Positions 13,687 through 22,171 of a DNA stretch of 26,270 nt are shown piece after piece (position 1 is the first letter of the stretch; every line of letters starts with the position of its first letter). A model generated the notes under the pieces. The model made no database searches. It was given only the letters and a program-made list of their open reading frames with translations, and was not told where the DNA came from. This stretch comes from Flemingiibacterium sp964430755 (GTDB taxonomy: Bacteria; Bacillota; Clostridia; Oscillospirales; CAG-272). The stretch is taken from the NCBI GenBank assembly GCA_964430755.1, contig CAYSFT010000029.1, positions 1-26,270 on the forward strand, given 5' to 3'. The translations under genes were made by a program, and so were the position numbers.

Positions 13687-15321
13687 TCACTCGGTTTCCT
13701 TTCGGTCATTCGCGCGAACTGTCTTTTGTGAATCGTCAAGCTTAAAGAGAAAGTTTCCGTTCTCGTCAATCTTCTTTTCCGGGAAATGACAAGCAACAAA
13801 GTGTCCCGGTTCAATTTCCACATAAGGAGGCGGTACACGCTTACACTTATCGCAAGCCATGTAACAGCGAGTGTGGAACTTACAGCCCTCCGGCGGCTTG
13901 ATCGGGCTCGGGATGTTACCCTCGAGAATGATACGCTCCTTTTTCAGGCTGTCTGCATCTGTGGTCGGGATCGACGAGATGAGCGCAACTGTGTAAGGAT
14001 GACGAGGATCTTTAAACACCGTTTCCGATGTGCCAAGCTCGACGATATTTCCGAGGTACATAACGCCGATACGGTCGGAAATGTAACGTACAACGGAAAG
14101 GTCATGCGAGATGAAAAGATAAGTAAGATTTTCGCGTTCCTTGAGTTCTTCAAGAAGATTGATGATCTGCGACTGAATCGAAACGTCAAGCGCGGATACA
14201 CACTCGTCACAAACGACGAACTGCGGATTCACGGCAAGTGCACGTGCGATACAAATTCTCTGACGCTGACCGCCCGAGAACTGATGCGGATAACGGTGGA
14301 GCATATAGTCCTGAAGTCCGCACTGGCGCATAACATTCAGAATATATTCCTTCATCGCCGCAGAACCGTGCTTGAAGAACCCATGGGTGACAAGTCCCTC
14401 CTCGATAATCTGACCGATAGTCATACGAGGATTGAGAGAAGAATACGGGTCCTGGAAGATGATCTGTATATCCTTGCGGAGAATACGCATTTCGGGATAA
14501 GTGAGACGGCTCAGGTCAATACCGTCATCGAGCATAGTCTCATACTGTGCGAAAAGCCGATTGTCAGCGTGTTTTGCTTTAAGTGCATTAATAGCCGCAA
14601 TGTCGCCTTCAAGAAGATTTTCCTCACGGGAAAGCTGCTCTTCCAAAGTCTTTACGCGCTGTGAATACTTGTCGATCTTATTCTTTGCACTCGCCTTTTT
14701 GTCAGGCTTAGTCTCAGAATCGTATGCCGTGGTTTCATAGAACTTGATCTCTGTCTTGGCAGCGTTGATTTTTTTCTTTATTGCAGCGATACGAACGTCA
14801 GTGTTATATTTTTTAAGAAGTGCCGCCGTACCTTCGCGACAATCATCAAGAGCCGCAAAGCCGCCGAGTATCTTAACAACATTCTGAAATGCCGTCTCAG
14901 CTTCTGCCTTGGCAAGATTCATCTGCTGAATCTGGAAGAAGGTCGCCTTTGCACCTGCTGCCTCACACGCCTGTTCGAGCTGTGCCGCCTTTGCCTGACG
15001 GTTCTTATAGTCAGCAATCATCTTCGGTGCATTCTTGAGAGTTTTTGCAACATACTTCGGAGCAAAATCGGCAATTGTACGTCCATAGTAAACAGTACTG
15101 CCCGCCGTCTGCGGATAAAGCTGAAGAAGAGTTCTGCCGAGCGTTGATTTTCCGCAGCCCGATTCACCGACAAGACCGAAGGTTTCGCCCTTGTAGATGT
15201 CTATTGTTATCTCCTCATTTGCGCGGACATAAAGCTGTTCCTTCTGGAAGATGCTCGATTTCGCGATGGGGAAATATTTTTTAAGATTCGTGATCGATAA
15301 GAGCTTTTCTGTGTTCGGCAC
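13687..15321 (-). CDS. oppF: Oligopeptide-type ABC transporter ATP-binding protein (OppF-like) with large insertion
   Basis: A 544-residue ATPase energising the importer at the cytosolic membrane face. Walker A GESGCGKST (52-60), Q-loop IIFQDPYSSLNP (287-298), signature FSGGQRQRI (348-356), Walker B with D372-E373 and the switch H406 are intact. The C-terminal oligopeptide-type motif HTRCYMACDKCK (483-494) is present. Unlike usual OppF (about 320-330 residues), roughly residues 85-265 (about 14527-15069) form an Ala/Lys/Glu-rich, probably helical coiled-coil insert between Walker A and the Q-loop. Walker B reads CDECVSALD where ADEPVSALD is normal. The start is a GTG at 15321 with AAGGAGG 9 bases upstream, overlapping the oppD end by 41 bp, a sign of coupled translation. 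Confidence 0.92.
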   Translation of the reverse strand: MPNTEKLLSITNLKKYFPIAKSSIFQKEQLYVRANEEITIDIYKGETFGLVGESGCGKSTLGRTLLQLYPQTAGSTVYYGRTIADFAPKYVAKTLKNAPKMIADYKNRQAKAAQLEQACEAAGAKATFFQIQQMNLAKAEAETAFQNVVKILGGFAALDDCREGTAALLKKYNTDVRIAAIKKKINAAKTEIKFYETTAYDSETKPDKKASAKNKIDKYSQRVKTLEEQLSREENLLEGDIAAINALKAKHADNRLFAQYETMLDDGIDLSRLTYPEMRILRKDIQIIFQDPYSSLNPRMTIGQIIEEGLVTHGFFKHGSAAMKEYILNVMRQCGLQDYMLHRYPHQFSGGQRQRICIARALAVNPQFVVCDECVSALDVSIQSQIINLLEELKERENLTYLFISHDLSVVRYISDRIGVMYLGNIVELGTSETVFKDPRHPYTVALISSIPTTDADSLKKERIILEGNIPSPIKPPEGCKFHTRCYMACDKCKRVPPPYVEIEPGHFVACHFPEKKIDENGNFLFKLDDSQKTVRANDRKETE

Positions 15322-16300
15322 TGGTTCTTACCTCCTTTTCGGGATAGAAGCAACGCACCTTTTGTCCCGGTGCAACCTCAAGAAGCTGAGGCTCCTCCTC
15401 AAGACATTTCTGCGTAGCATATTTACATCTTGGAGCAAATTTGCATCCCTTAGGGAGTGCGAGAGGATGCGGAACAACACCCGGGATCGGCTCAAGCTTA
15501 CCCGTGATATTATCCATGCGAGGAATACTGTACATAAGTCCCTCTGTGTAAGGATGACTCTTTTCACAGTCGGCAAATATAGTTTTTGCTGAGGTCTGCT
15601 CAACAACCTGTCCGCAGTACATAACAACAACGTCATCTGCCATTTCGTTTATAACGCCAAGGTCATGCGTGATAAAGATGATAGACGTACCGTTTTCTTT
15701 CTGAAGCTCGTTCATCAGACGAAGAATCTGCGCCTGAATGGTAACGTCAAGAGCGGTCGTCGGCTCATCCGCAATAAGTATCTTCGGCTTGCAGGCAAGA
15801 GCCATAGCGATCATTACACGCTGACGCATACCGCCCGAAAGCTGATGCGGATACTGACGCATAACCGACTCCGGATTCGGAATCTGTACCGCATAGAGCA
15901 TCTCGCGAACCTTTTCCTTTGCCTGCTCCTTGGTCATTTTCTGGTGAATTATAAACGGCTCACTGAGCTGTCTTTGAATTGTAAAAACGGGATTGAGCGA
16001 GGTCATCGGCTCCTGGAAGATAACCGATATTTTGTTTCCGCGGATATCGTACATCTGCTGCTGTGAAAGCTTTGTGAGGTCGATTCCGTCGAAAATGATC
16101 TCGCCGTTTGCGATATATCCGTTACCGTCAAGAAGCTTCAAAATGCTCATCGCAGAAACGGATTTTCCCGAGCCCGACTCACCAACTATACCGATGGTGC
16201 GTCCGGGTTCAAGCGAATATGAAACGTCATTAACTGCCTTAACAGTACCTTTTCTTGTTTTAAAATAAGTATGAAGGTTTTTTACTTCGAGTAATGCCAT
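15281..16300 (-). CDS. oppD: Oligopeptide-type ABC transporter ATP-binding protein (OppD-like)
   Basis: A 339-residue ATPase of normal family length. Walker A GESGSGKSV (40-48), Q-loop VIFQEPMTSLNP (93-104), signature LSGGMRQRV (154-162), Walker B ILIADE (174-179) and the D-loop ALD are all present. The C-terminal FAPRCKYATQKC cysteine motif is typical of OppD/DppD. AAGGAGG lies 9 bases before the ATG and overlaps the stop of the permease gene. It pairs with the OppF-like protein to drive import through the two permeases. Confidence 0.95.
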   Translation of the reverse strand: MALLEVKNLHTYFKTRKGTVKAVNDVSYSLEPGRTIGIVGESGSGKSVSAMSILKLLDGNGYIANGEIIFDGIDLTKLSQQQMYDIRGNKISVIFQEPMTSLNPVFTIQRQLSEPFIIHQKMTKEQAKEKVREMLYAVQIPNPESVMRQYPHQLSGGMRQRVMIAMALACKPKILIADEPTTALDVTIQAQILRLMNELQKENGTSIIFITHDLGVINEMADDVVVMYCGQVVEQTSAKTIFADCEKSHPYTEGLMYSIPRMDNITGKLEPIPGVVPHPLALPKGCKFAPRCKYATQKCLEEEPQLLEVAPGQKVRCFYPEKEVRTSAEHRKALIDHES

Positions 16301-16314
16301 AACTTTTTACCTCC

Positions 16315-18264
16315 TTACTTTTCCTGGCTGCTCTTGGGGTCAAGAACATCGCGCAGTGTGTCACCGATGATATTGATGCTAATCGTAGCAATCGAGAGGA
16401 ATATCGACGGGAAGAGCCACTGCCACCAGTAATTCTGAATAACGATACTGTTGTTTGCGCCGTTAAGCATATTACCCCATGTCGGCTGAGGAAGCTGAAC
16501 GCCGAATCCTAAATACGACAGTGAGGACTCTGTAAGCAGGCATCCTGCAAAGTCAAGTGTCATGCTTACGAGGATAACCGAAATGATATTCGGTAAGATA
16601 TGCTTGAATGCGATTCTCGACTCCTTAACGCCCATCGCCTGTGCCGCGATTACAAATTCCTTTTCACGCTCTGCAAGCACCTGACCGCGAATCATTCTTG
16701 CAAGGCCTGTCCAGCTGAGAAGTCCGAGGATTACCATGATAATGAAAATTCGTGTTTTTTCGTCGATCGAATAGTTACGGATGATAAACGAAAGCATCAT
16801 CGCAAACGGCAAGAACGGAATAGCCGAGAAAATCTCAGTTATACGCATGAGAAGCATATCGACCCATCCGCCGAAATATCCCGAAAGACATCCGATGATT
16901 ATCGCAATAATGGACGAAACGATAACTGCCACTGCACCGATGGTCATAGTCATCTTACCGCCGTGGACGATACGTGTAAAGGTATCGCGGCCCTTGTTGT
17001 CGGTTCCGAAAAGATATCCGCGCAGACCTGCTTTTGCAGTGAGCTCATCGTCTTCGTTAACCGCATACGACTGCTTGGAGCCTACGAAAATATCATCTGC
17101 ATCTTTACCGCTTATTTTTGTCTGACCGTCGGAATTATAGCCCCACGCATAAACTTTACCGGTGTCGGTAAGACCAACGATATGCTGTGAACCACCGACG
17201 AGCTTTATGTATTTGCCCTCCTCCGGAAGTGCAATCTTGTCTTCACCATAGCTTGAGGTTCCGAAAATGAGAACTTCGCCGCTGTCAAGTAAGAATGCTA
17301 TGCTGTCTTTAGTTGCCGTAACGTCGACAACATTTGATTTCTTAAGATAATCGCCAACGCTCTCAACCTTACCCTGCGTTGAGGAAATTGCAGACTGCTT
17401 GAAGAAGAAGTTTGCCTTACCACCGGATACAGATCCGTCATCCTTCAGAACAACGATTCTGTAATTGGTCATTGCAACCTTTGCGATATCGTCATCCTGC
17501 TTTGACAAAATTGTTTGCATATTGTCATAGTTACGTGCGTTGCCCCACATATAAACATGACCGTCAATAACGAGTGCAGTTGCCTGATAGCCGCAAACTA
17601 ACTGCTGGATCTTTGAAGTGTCGGGAATCTTATAATATTCTCCGTCCTTCTCAAATCCTGCCTCAGCAAGAACAGTGTTCATTGAGATATAGCCGTCTGC
17701 CTCGTTAGCATCGCCGTACTGACCGTTGTTTTTATTACCCCAGCCGACAACGTGACCGTCTGTTGTGATTGCGACAACATGGTCAAAGCCTGCAGAAGCC
17801 ATGAGCACCTTGCCCTCCTCGATAATTTCGGGGAAATCAGAGTAGTCAAGCTTTGTGAGCGCATCCTTGGTGTAACCCCACATATAGAGGGTGTTATCGT
17901 TGCTGACACCGACTGTAAAGTTCGAGCAGCCGTTTATATCACGGATGTTTCCTTTGAGCTCTGACGGAACACTGAGCATCGAGAAGTTAGGCGCGATATT
18001 CGCCTGAAGATTGTCCGTATAGGTGAGATGCATCGGGAAGAAATAGGGTCCGATGAAAACGAAAAGGAAAAGCGCAATAAGAACGATAAGTGCCGCAACG
18101 GCGAGCTTACGTCTGAAAAAGGCTTTAACCGCAAGCTTCGACGGGCTTTCAAGCTTCTCAACAGCGAGAACATCAAGCTCCTTGCTTGCTCCGAAAAACA
18201 TACGGCTGAACCAACGTCCGAGGGTTGAGAAGAAGCCTTTTTTATTATTTTGATTGTTAGCCAT
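16315..18264 (-). CDS. oppC: ABC transporter permease (OppC-like) with inserted RCC1-type beta-propeller
   Basis: A 649-residue permease; typical OppC has about 300. Residues 1-52 are cytosolic and TM1 spans about 53-74. The conserved FGTDNKGRD (419-427) that normally follows TM1 closely is followed by five more membrane segments and the ATPase-contact EAA region EFVIAAQAMG (536-545). Between them, residues about 100-415 (17020-17967) carry seven imperfect repeats of the RCC1 type, each with a pattern like VVAITTDGHVVGWG, e.g. LYMWGYT, VVGWGNK, VYMWGNA, VLIFGTS and VYAWGYN. By topology this propeller should face outside. AAGGGGG precedes the ATG. It is in the same operon as the other importer subunits. 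The insertion is intact and in frame, so not a broken gene. Confidence 0.92.
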   Translation of the reverse strand: MANNQNNKKGFFSTLGRWFSRMFFGASKELDVLAVEKLESPSKLAVKAFFRRKLAVAALIVLIALFLFVFIGPYFFPMHLTYTDNLQANIAPNFSMLSVPSELKGNIRDINGCSNFTVGVSNDNTLYMWGYTKDALTKLDYSDFPEIIEEGKVLMASAGFDHVVAITTDGHVVGWGNKNNGQYGDANEADGYISMNTVLAEAGFEKDGEYYKIPDTSKIQQLVCGYQATALVIDGHVYMWGNARNYDNMQTILSKQDDDIAKVAMTNYRIVVLKDDGSVSGGKANFFFKQSAISSTQGKVESVGDYLKKSNVVDVTATKDSIAFLLDSGEVLIFGTSSYGEDKIALPEEGKYIKLVGGSQHIVGLTDTGKVYAWGYNSDGQTKISGKDADDIFVGSKQSYAVNEDDELTAKAGLRGYLFGTDNKGRDTFTRIVHGGKMTMTIGAVAVIVSSIIAIIIGCLSGYFGGWVDMLLMRITEIFSAIPFLPFAMMLSFIIRNYSIDEKTRIFIIMVILGLLSWTGLARMIRGQVLAEREKEFVIAAQAMGVKESRIAFKHILPNIISVILVSMTLDFAGCLLTESSLSYLGFGVQLPQPTWGNMLNGANNSIVIQNYWWQWLFPSIFLSIATISINIIGDTLRDVLDPKSSQEK

Positions 18265-18276
18265 TTTCTCTCCCCC

Positions 18277-19296
18277 TTACTTATTGACGCGGACACGGGG
18301 ATCAACAAATCCGTAAGCGATATCCGTGAGAAGGTTTCCAAGCAGTGAAATAATTATGTAGAACATCTGAAGCGCAAGCACAACCTCATTGTCACTTCTC
18401 GTCAGAGAGTCGAAGTAAACGCGACCGATACCGTTAAGCGCAAAGATATTCTCTATCATCAGCGATCCCGAGAAGATACCGAGGAACCAGCCGATGACAA
18501 GTGTAACGATCGGAATAAGTGCGTTACGCCATGCGTGAGAATAGATGACAGCCTTTTCCTTGAGGCCCTTCGCACGTGCTGTACGAATGCAGTCCATTGA
18601 AAGCGCCTCAATCATCGAAGCACGGACATAACGTGTCATACCGCCAAGCGAACAGAACGTCATAACTATAAGCGGCAGAGCGAAATGGTACATTCTATCC
18701 CAAAACCGTGCCCACGAGCTCCAGCCGATACTTCCGGCAGTTTGCATACCGGAGACGGGGAACCATCCGAGAACAACGGCAAATAGCCAAATGAATACGA
18801 TAGCAATAATAAATGTAGGTAAGCTGTAACCGATAATTGTTCCTACCTGAACGCCAACGTCACGCTTGCTACCACGGCGGACTGCGCAGAATATGCCCAA
18901 AGGAAGTGTTATTCCAAGAGCTAAGATAGTGGCGAAAATATTAATAAAAATGGTGTTTTTCATAGGTTCTACAAGCACCTCGGCAACAGGCTTGTTGTAG
19001 TGAGATGACGTACCGAGATTTCCCTGCAGAATTCCGTTAAAGGAGCCGTCTGAATACGGATATATTCCGAGCCAGCGCCCGTAACGCTCTAAAATGTTAC
19101 CGTCAAGACCGTACCTGGCCTTCCAGTATTCATAGCGCTCATCAAAATCAAGGAGCTTATTTCCCTCAATTTCACTTTTTGCAGCTGCAGCCGCCTTATC
19201 AACGGGCAGCATATTGTATATTAAATAAATAAGCAAGGAGAGGATCAGGAATACCAGAACAATATACAATATTCTTTTGATCACATATTTGCCCAT
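18277..19296 (-). CDS. oppB: Oligopeptide-type ABC transporter permease (OppB-like)
   Basis: A 339-residue inner-membrane permease. It begins with the family's MGKYVIKRIL start and TM1 (about 8-34). A long extracytoplasmic loop includes the amphipathic segment around FDERYEYWKARYGLDG and the GNLGTSSHYNKPV motif. Membrane helices follow, along with the EAA-type region DCIRTARAKGLKEKAV, which contacts the ATPase. The end FVDPRVRVN is diagnostic of OppB/DppB. The ATG at 19296 is chosen because GGAGG lies just upstream; the 10-residue longer reading has no ribosome binding site. It is 12 bp from the OppC-like gene and 262 bp after the binding protein gene. Confidence 0.95.
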   Translation of the reverse strand: MGKYVIKRILYIVLVFLILSLLIYLIYNMLPVDKAAAAAKSEIEGNKLLDFDERYEYWKARYGLDGNILERYGRWLGIYPYSDGSFNGILQGNLGTSSHYNKPVAEVLVEPMKNTIFINIFATILALGITLPLGIFCAVRRGSKRDVGVQVGTIIGYSLPTFIIAIVFIWLFAVVLGWFPVSGMQTAGSIGWSSWARFWDRMYHFALPLIVMTFCSLGGMTRYVRASMIEALSMDCIRTARAKGLKEKAVIYSHAWRNALIPIVTLVIGWFLGIFSGSLMIENIFALNGIGRVYFDSLTRSDNEVVLALQMFYIIISLLGNLLTDIAYGFVDPRVRVNK

Positions 19297-19461
19297 AGGC
19301 GACCTCCAAAACAAACGGGGCTGCAACGCCCTGCGATTTTTTCTTGAAATTACATTATAAATTCAATTGAATTATTGATGCGTATTGATAAAAACTGTTA
19401 ATGAGTATTTGATTTTAAATATGTATCGCGGGATCAATCCATGTCCCTAATCATCATTTGA

Positions 19462-19495
19462 GGGGACGCCGCACAGCTTATGCACAGCGCCCCCC
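19462..19495 (-). repeat. GC-rich intercistronic hairpin between binding-protein and permease genes
   Basis: On the minus strand GGGGG-G-CGC pairs with GCG-TCCCC, an 8-bp stem with one bulged G and a 17-base loop. No U-tract follows, so it should not terminate fully. Hairpins in this place are known in importer operons to stabilise the abundant binding-protein message and lower downstream expression. The rest of the 262-bp gap (19297-19558) is AT-rich with no gene. Confidence 0.5.
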
Positions 19496-19512
19496 GTATT
19501 TACTTCAAATTC

Positions 19513-19542
19513 TTCCAACCGGTTGCGGTATCCGGTTTGGAA
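19513..19542 (-). repeat. Hairpin just after the binding-protein stop codon
   Basis: TTCCAAACCGG and CCGGTTGGAA on the minus strand form a 10-bp stem with one bulged A, 16 bases past the stop codon. GAATTTGAAG follows, so it is not a strong terminator. It is likely a 3' end protector of the binding-protein message. Confidence 0.5.
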
Positions 19543-19558
19543 ACAAAGCTATCAAAAA

Positions 19559-21871
19559 TTAGTCCTGATAGTTTGCCCAGAAGTCAGCACCGTCCATGAC
19601 GAATGCCATCTGGTAGTCATTGTACATATCGGGATTGATAGTCCAGTTGAAGGAGTAGTCATAAACAGCGCTGGTGAAACCGGTTGCAAAGTTAACTGCG
19701 TTGAGCTTCGGAGTGCCGTTGTAGCCATAGCCTTCCATACGGTAGAGCTCACCGTAAAGACCGGTCATAAAGTCAGTCGAGGTGTATGTGATGTACATAC
19801 CGATAGCGCTTGTAGCGTTCTCGTTAGCCTGCCATGCAGTGATAAGCTGGTCAGTAACCTCGTTAGGCTGTGTACCGTACCAGTTGATTGCGAGAGGCAT
19901 ATAGTAGTCTTCGCCAACCTGAACAGTTGCATACTTGTTATCGGTGGAAGCGAATGCCTTGGTCTCATCGTTGAGAGCGTCGCCTTCGAGCTTCTTGTAA
20001 CGGATGCCGCCAACTGCTGCATCATAAGCAGTACCGTCTGCGTTGTATACCCAGCCGTCTGCTTCAAGAACTGCGATTGCGCTGTCCTTGCTGTATGCAT
20101 ACTCGTTGAGGAGGATCTCGTCTTCAACTGCCTTGTAAGCAGAGTAACCGGTGTAGTAAGGACCGTGTACAACTGCACCGTAACCGCCGGTGAAGGTCTG
20201 TGCGAACTCAGGACGGTTGATGGTGTACATGATAGCCTGTCTTACAGAGGTGAACGCTGTCGGACCGAAGTCGCAGCGGATACCGAGCTTACCGTAACCA
20301 GCTCTGTCGTAGTGAGTTTCAGCATACTTTTCAGGATTCTTAGCTACAACGTCGAGAGCTGCAACAGTCTCAGCTGCACCGGTAATACCTGCGATAACGT
20401 CAACCTGACCGGAGGTGAACTGGTCCATCTGAGTTTCGGTAACAACCTTTACATAGGTGATGGTCTCGATGGAAGCAGTTCCGCGAGCATCGTCACCGGG
20501 ATAGTTGGGGTTAAGAGTGAGAGTTGCGGTAAGGGTGGAAGCATCATAGTTGCTTACAGTGTAGGGACCGGAGTAAGGAAGTGCGGAATCCCATGCAAGG
20601 TTAGCAACGATAGTGTCAGCCTGTACATAAACCTCTGCGCCGTCCTTGATAGCCTTCTCATAGAATACCTCGTTAAGGCCGCAGGAGCCGTCCTCTGCAA
20701 CAACGATATCGCCGGTGCCGAGGTAGAGAGCGAGCGGATCGGGGCTGAATGCAGCATAACCCATTGTGTAATAGTAGTCAGCATAGTCAGCAGTGATGGT
20801 TACAGCAAATGTGTACTCATCGAGAAGCTGAACACCTGCAAAGGTTGCAGCAGCGGTAACGCTCTTAACAACTTCGCCTGCTTCGTTCTTGGTTTCAACA
20901 ACTTCACCTGCGTTGGTGCCGTTGTATGCCTTGAAAGCATCGAAGCCAACATAGTAAAGACCGGAGTTACCGGAACCGCCTGCAGCTGCGCCAACCGCAG
21001 TGCTGTTACCGAGAACGCCTGCAATGTAGTTCTTAGCGGTGATAGCGGAACCATCGCTGAATACAAGGTCATCCTTGATCTTGATGGTGTATGTGAGAGT
21101 GCCGTCCTCATTGTATGTAGCAACGGGCTCTTCAGCAAGTGCCATCATGTTCCAAATATAAGCACCATTCTTGTCTGTCTGAACAGTTGCATAACCGCTT
21201 GTGAGTGTCTGAACGTCAAGGTCAGACGATCCGGGCGAGGACTTACCCCAGCTGGAGTTACGGAATGCGCCCGAAAGGTCGGTTGCACTGCCGAGGATAA
21301 CGGAATTTGCTTCGCCGTCCTTAACAGATGCGGCAACGATAGCGTCAGCAGCACTCCAGTAAGGAGTAGTTACGAAGTTTTCGATCTTAGCATTGTAAAG
21401 GTCGAAATACTGGTTGGAGTAAAGCGGAATTTCGGGAACAAGGTAGTTCCATCTCTGAATGTAGAGCTTCCACCACTGGTTGAAGATCTCTTCAGAGGTT
21501 TCATAAGCGCTTCCCTCGGGAACAACGGTGTTGTAAACCATTGCCATAGAAAGGAAGTCCATACCGAGCTCGTATTCCTTGCCTTCGTATGTAACGTAAG
21601 CAAGACCGTCCTTCTCGGTAACCATGTCGATGGTAACATTCTTACCGATCTGATCGTAGACCGATGTATAGTCACCGTGACTTACAGCGCCGGTGTAAGC
21701 GGCAAGATTTGCGGGAGCTTCATCAACTTCGGGAGCTGTTGTATCTTCAGCAGCAGTTGTGTCGTCAGCAGCAGTTGTGTCGTCGCCGTCAGCGTTACCA
21801 CCGCAAGCAGCGAAAGCGCCGAGACAAAGAAGCATCGCCAACATGAGAGCAAGAACTTTTGTCAATTTCAT
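19559..21871 (-). CDS. Extracellular solute-binding lipoprotein, family 5 (apparently circularly permuted)
   Basis: A 770-residue binding protein for the importer, longer than the usual 500-600. A lysine-bearing signal peptide ends at a lipobox-like AFAAC (19-23), so C23 should be lipidated and anchor it to the outer face. A Thr/Asp/Ala linker (about 30-50) follows. The typical family 5 start, SVILGSATDLSGAF, occurs only at 190-203 and the DLVFSDGSAITAK motif at 268-280. The segment LVPEIPLYSNQYFDLYN (144-160) normally lies near the family's C-terminus, while here the protein ends soon after the Trp-Asn-Trp-Thr and DYQMAF region. A family 5 domain may bind peptides, sugars or other solutes. 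The ATG at 21871 follows GGAGG. It heads the operon behind a consensus promoter. Confidence 0.92.
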   Translation of the reverse strand: MKLTKVLALMLAMLLCLGAFAACGGNADGDDTTAADDTTAAEDTTAPEVDEAPANLAAYTGAVSHGDYTSVYDQIGKNVTIDMVTEKDGLAYVTYEGKEYELGMDFLSMAMVYNTVVPEGSAYETSEEIFNQWWKLYIQRWNYLVPEIPLYSNQYFDLYNAKIENFVTTPYWSAADAIVAASVKDGEANSVILGSATDLSGAFRNSSWGKSSPGSSDLDVQTLTSGYATVQTDKNGAYIWNMMALAEEPVATYNEDGTLTYTIKIKDDLVFSDGSAITAKNYIAGVLGNSTAVGAAAGGSGNSGLYYVGFDAFKAYNGTNAGEVVETKNEAGEVVKSVTAAATFAGVQLLDEYTFAVTITADYADYYYTMGYAAFSPDPLALYLGTGDIVVAEDGSCGLNEVFYEKAIKDGAEVYVQADTIVANLAWDSALPYSGPYTVSNYDASTLTATLTLNPNYPGDDARGTASIETITYVKVVTETQMDQFTSGQVDVIAGITGAAETVAALDVVAKNPEKYAETHYDRAGYGKLGIRCDFGPTAFTSVRQAIMYTINRPEFAQTFTGGYGAVVHGPYYTGYSAYKAVEDEILLNEYAYSKDSAIAVLEADGWVYNADGTAYDAAVGGIRYKKLEGDALNDETKAFASTDNKYATVQVGEDYYMPLAINWYGTQPNEVTDQLITAWQANENATSAIGMYITYTSTDFMTGLYGELYRMEGYGYNGTPKLNAVNFATGFTSAVYDYSFNWTINPDMYNDYQMAFVMDGADFWANYQD
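21747..21782. repeat. Perfect 18-bp tandem duplication in the lipoprotein linker
   Basis: TCAGCAGCAGTTGTGTCG is present twice in direct succession, adding six residues of a DDTTAA-type repeat to the linker behind the lipidated cysteine. Such linkers change length easily by slippage. Confidence 0.85.
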
Positions 21872-21997
21872 AATCAGGATTCCTCCAAATTTTTTATTCG
21901 CACGCCATTTCGGGGAACCGCAAATCCACCGTATGTACGTGCTGAATATTTATTGTAACTGTCCGCAAAATAACATTACAGACATTTACGCATGATT

Positions 21998-22027
21998 ATT
22001 ATATCACAATTTCCCGAGTTTTGTCAA
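21998..22027 (-). promoter_or_regulatory. Consensus sigma-A promoter of the ABC importer operon
   Basis: On the minus strand TTGACA (22022-22027), an 18-base spacer and TATAAT (21998-22003) with an extended TGA element. The predicted start near 21991 leaves a leader of about 120 bases before the binding-protein ATG. The 21872-22171 gap otherwise contains only this promoter, the leader and the upstream gene's terminator; no gene and no known riboswitch fold was seen. Confidence 0.85.
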
Positions 22028-22116
22028 TACGTTTTTTGCATTTTATTCTTCGCGAGCGCAACCTTCTTATGCGCTAATACATTATATAGATAACAAAATA
22101 AAGCAAAGGGGGATAC

Positions 22117-22148
22117 AAAAAGAGAGCCGTCCGCGCAGAACAGCTCTC
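22117..22148 (-). terminator. Intrinsic terminator of the lyxose isomerase gene
   Basis: GAGAGCTGTTC pairs with GGACGGCTCTC on the minus strand, an 11-bp stem with two G-U wobbles and a UGCGC loop, followed directly by TTTTT. It lies 24 bases beyond the stop codon at 22172. Confidence 0.9.
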
Positions 22149-22171
22149 GATCATATACTATGTATTAAAGG

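Noticed and set aside
13786..14664. Plus-strand 292-codon frame opposite the OppF-like gene
   Set aside because: No motif and no ribosome binding site, while the ATPase reading frame is complete.
19523..21958. An 811-codon open frame on the plus strand opposite the binding-protein gene
   Set aside because: It is the mirror of the binding-protein gene. The plus-strand translation has no family motif, while the minus-strand frame has a lipobox, linker and family 5 motifs. It arises because codons read as stop in reverse are avoided in the sense frame.
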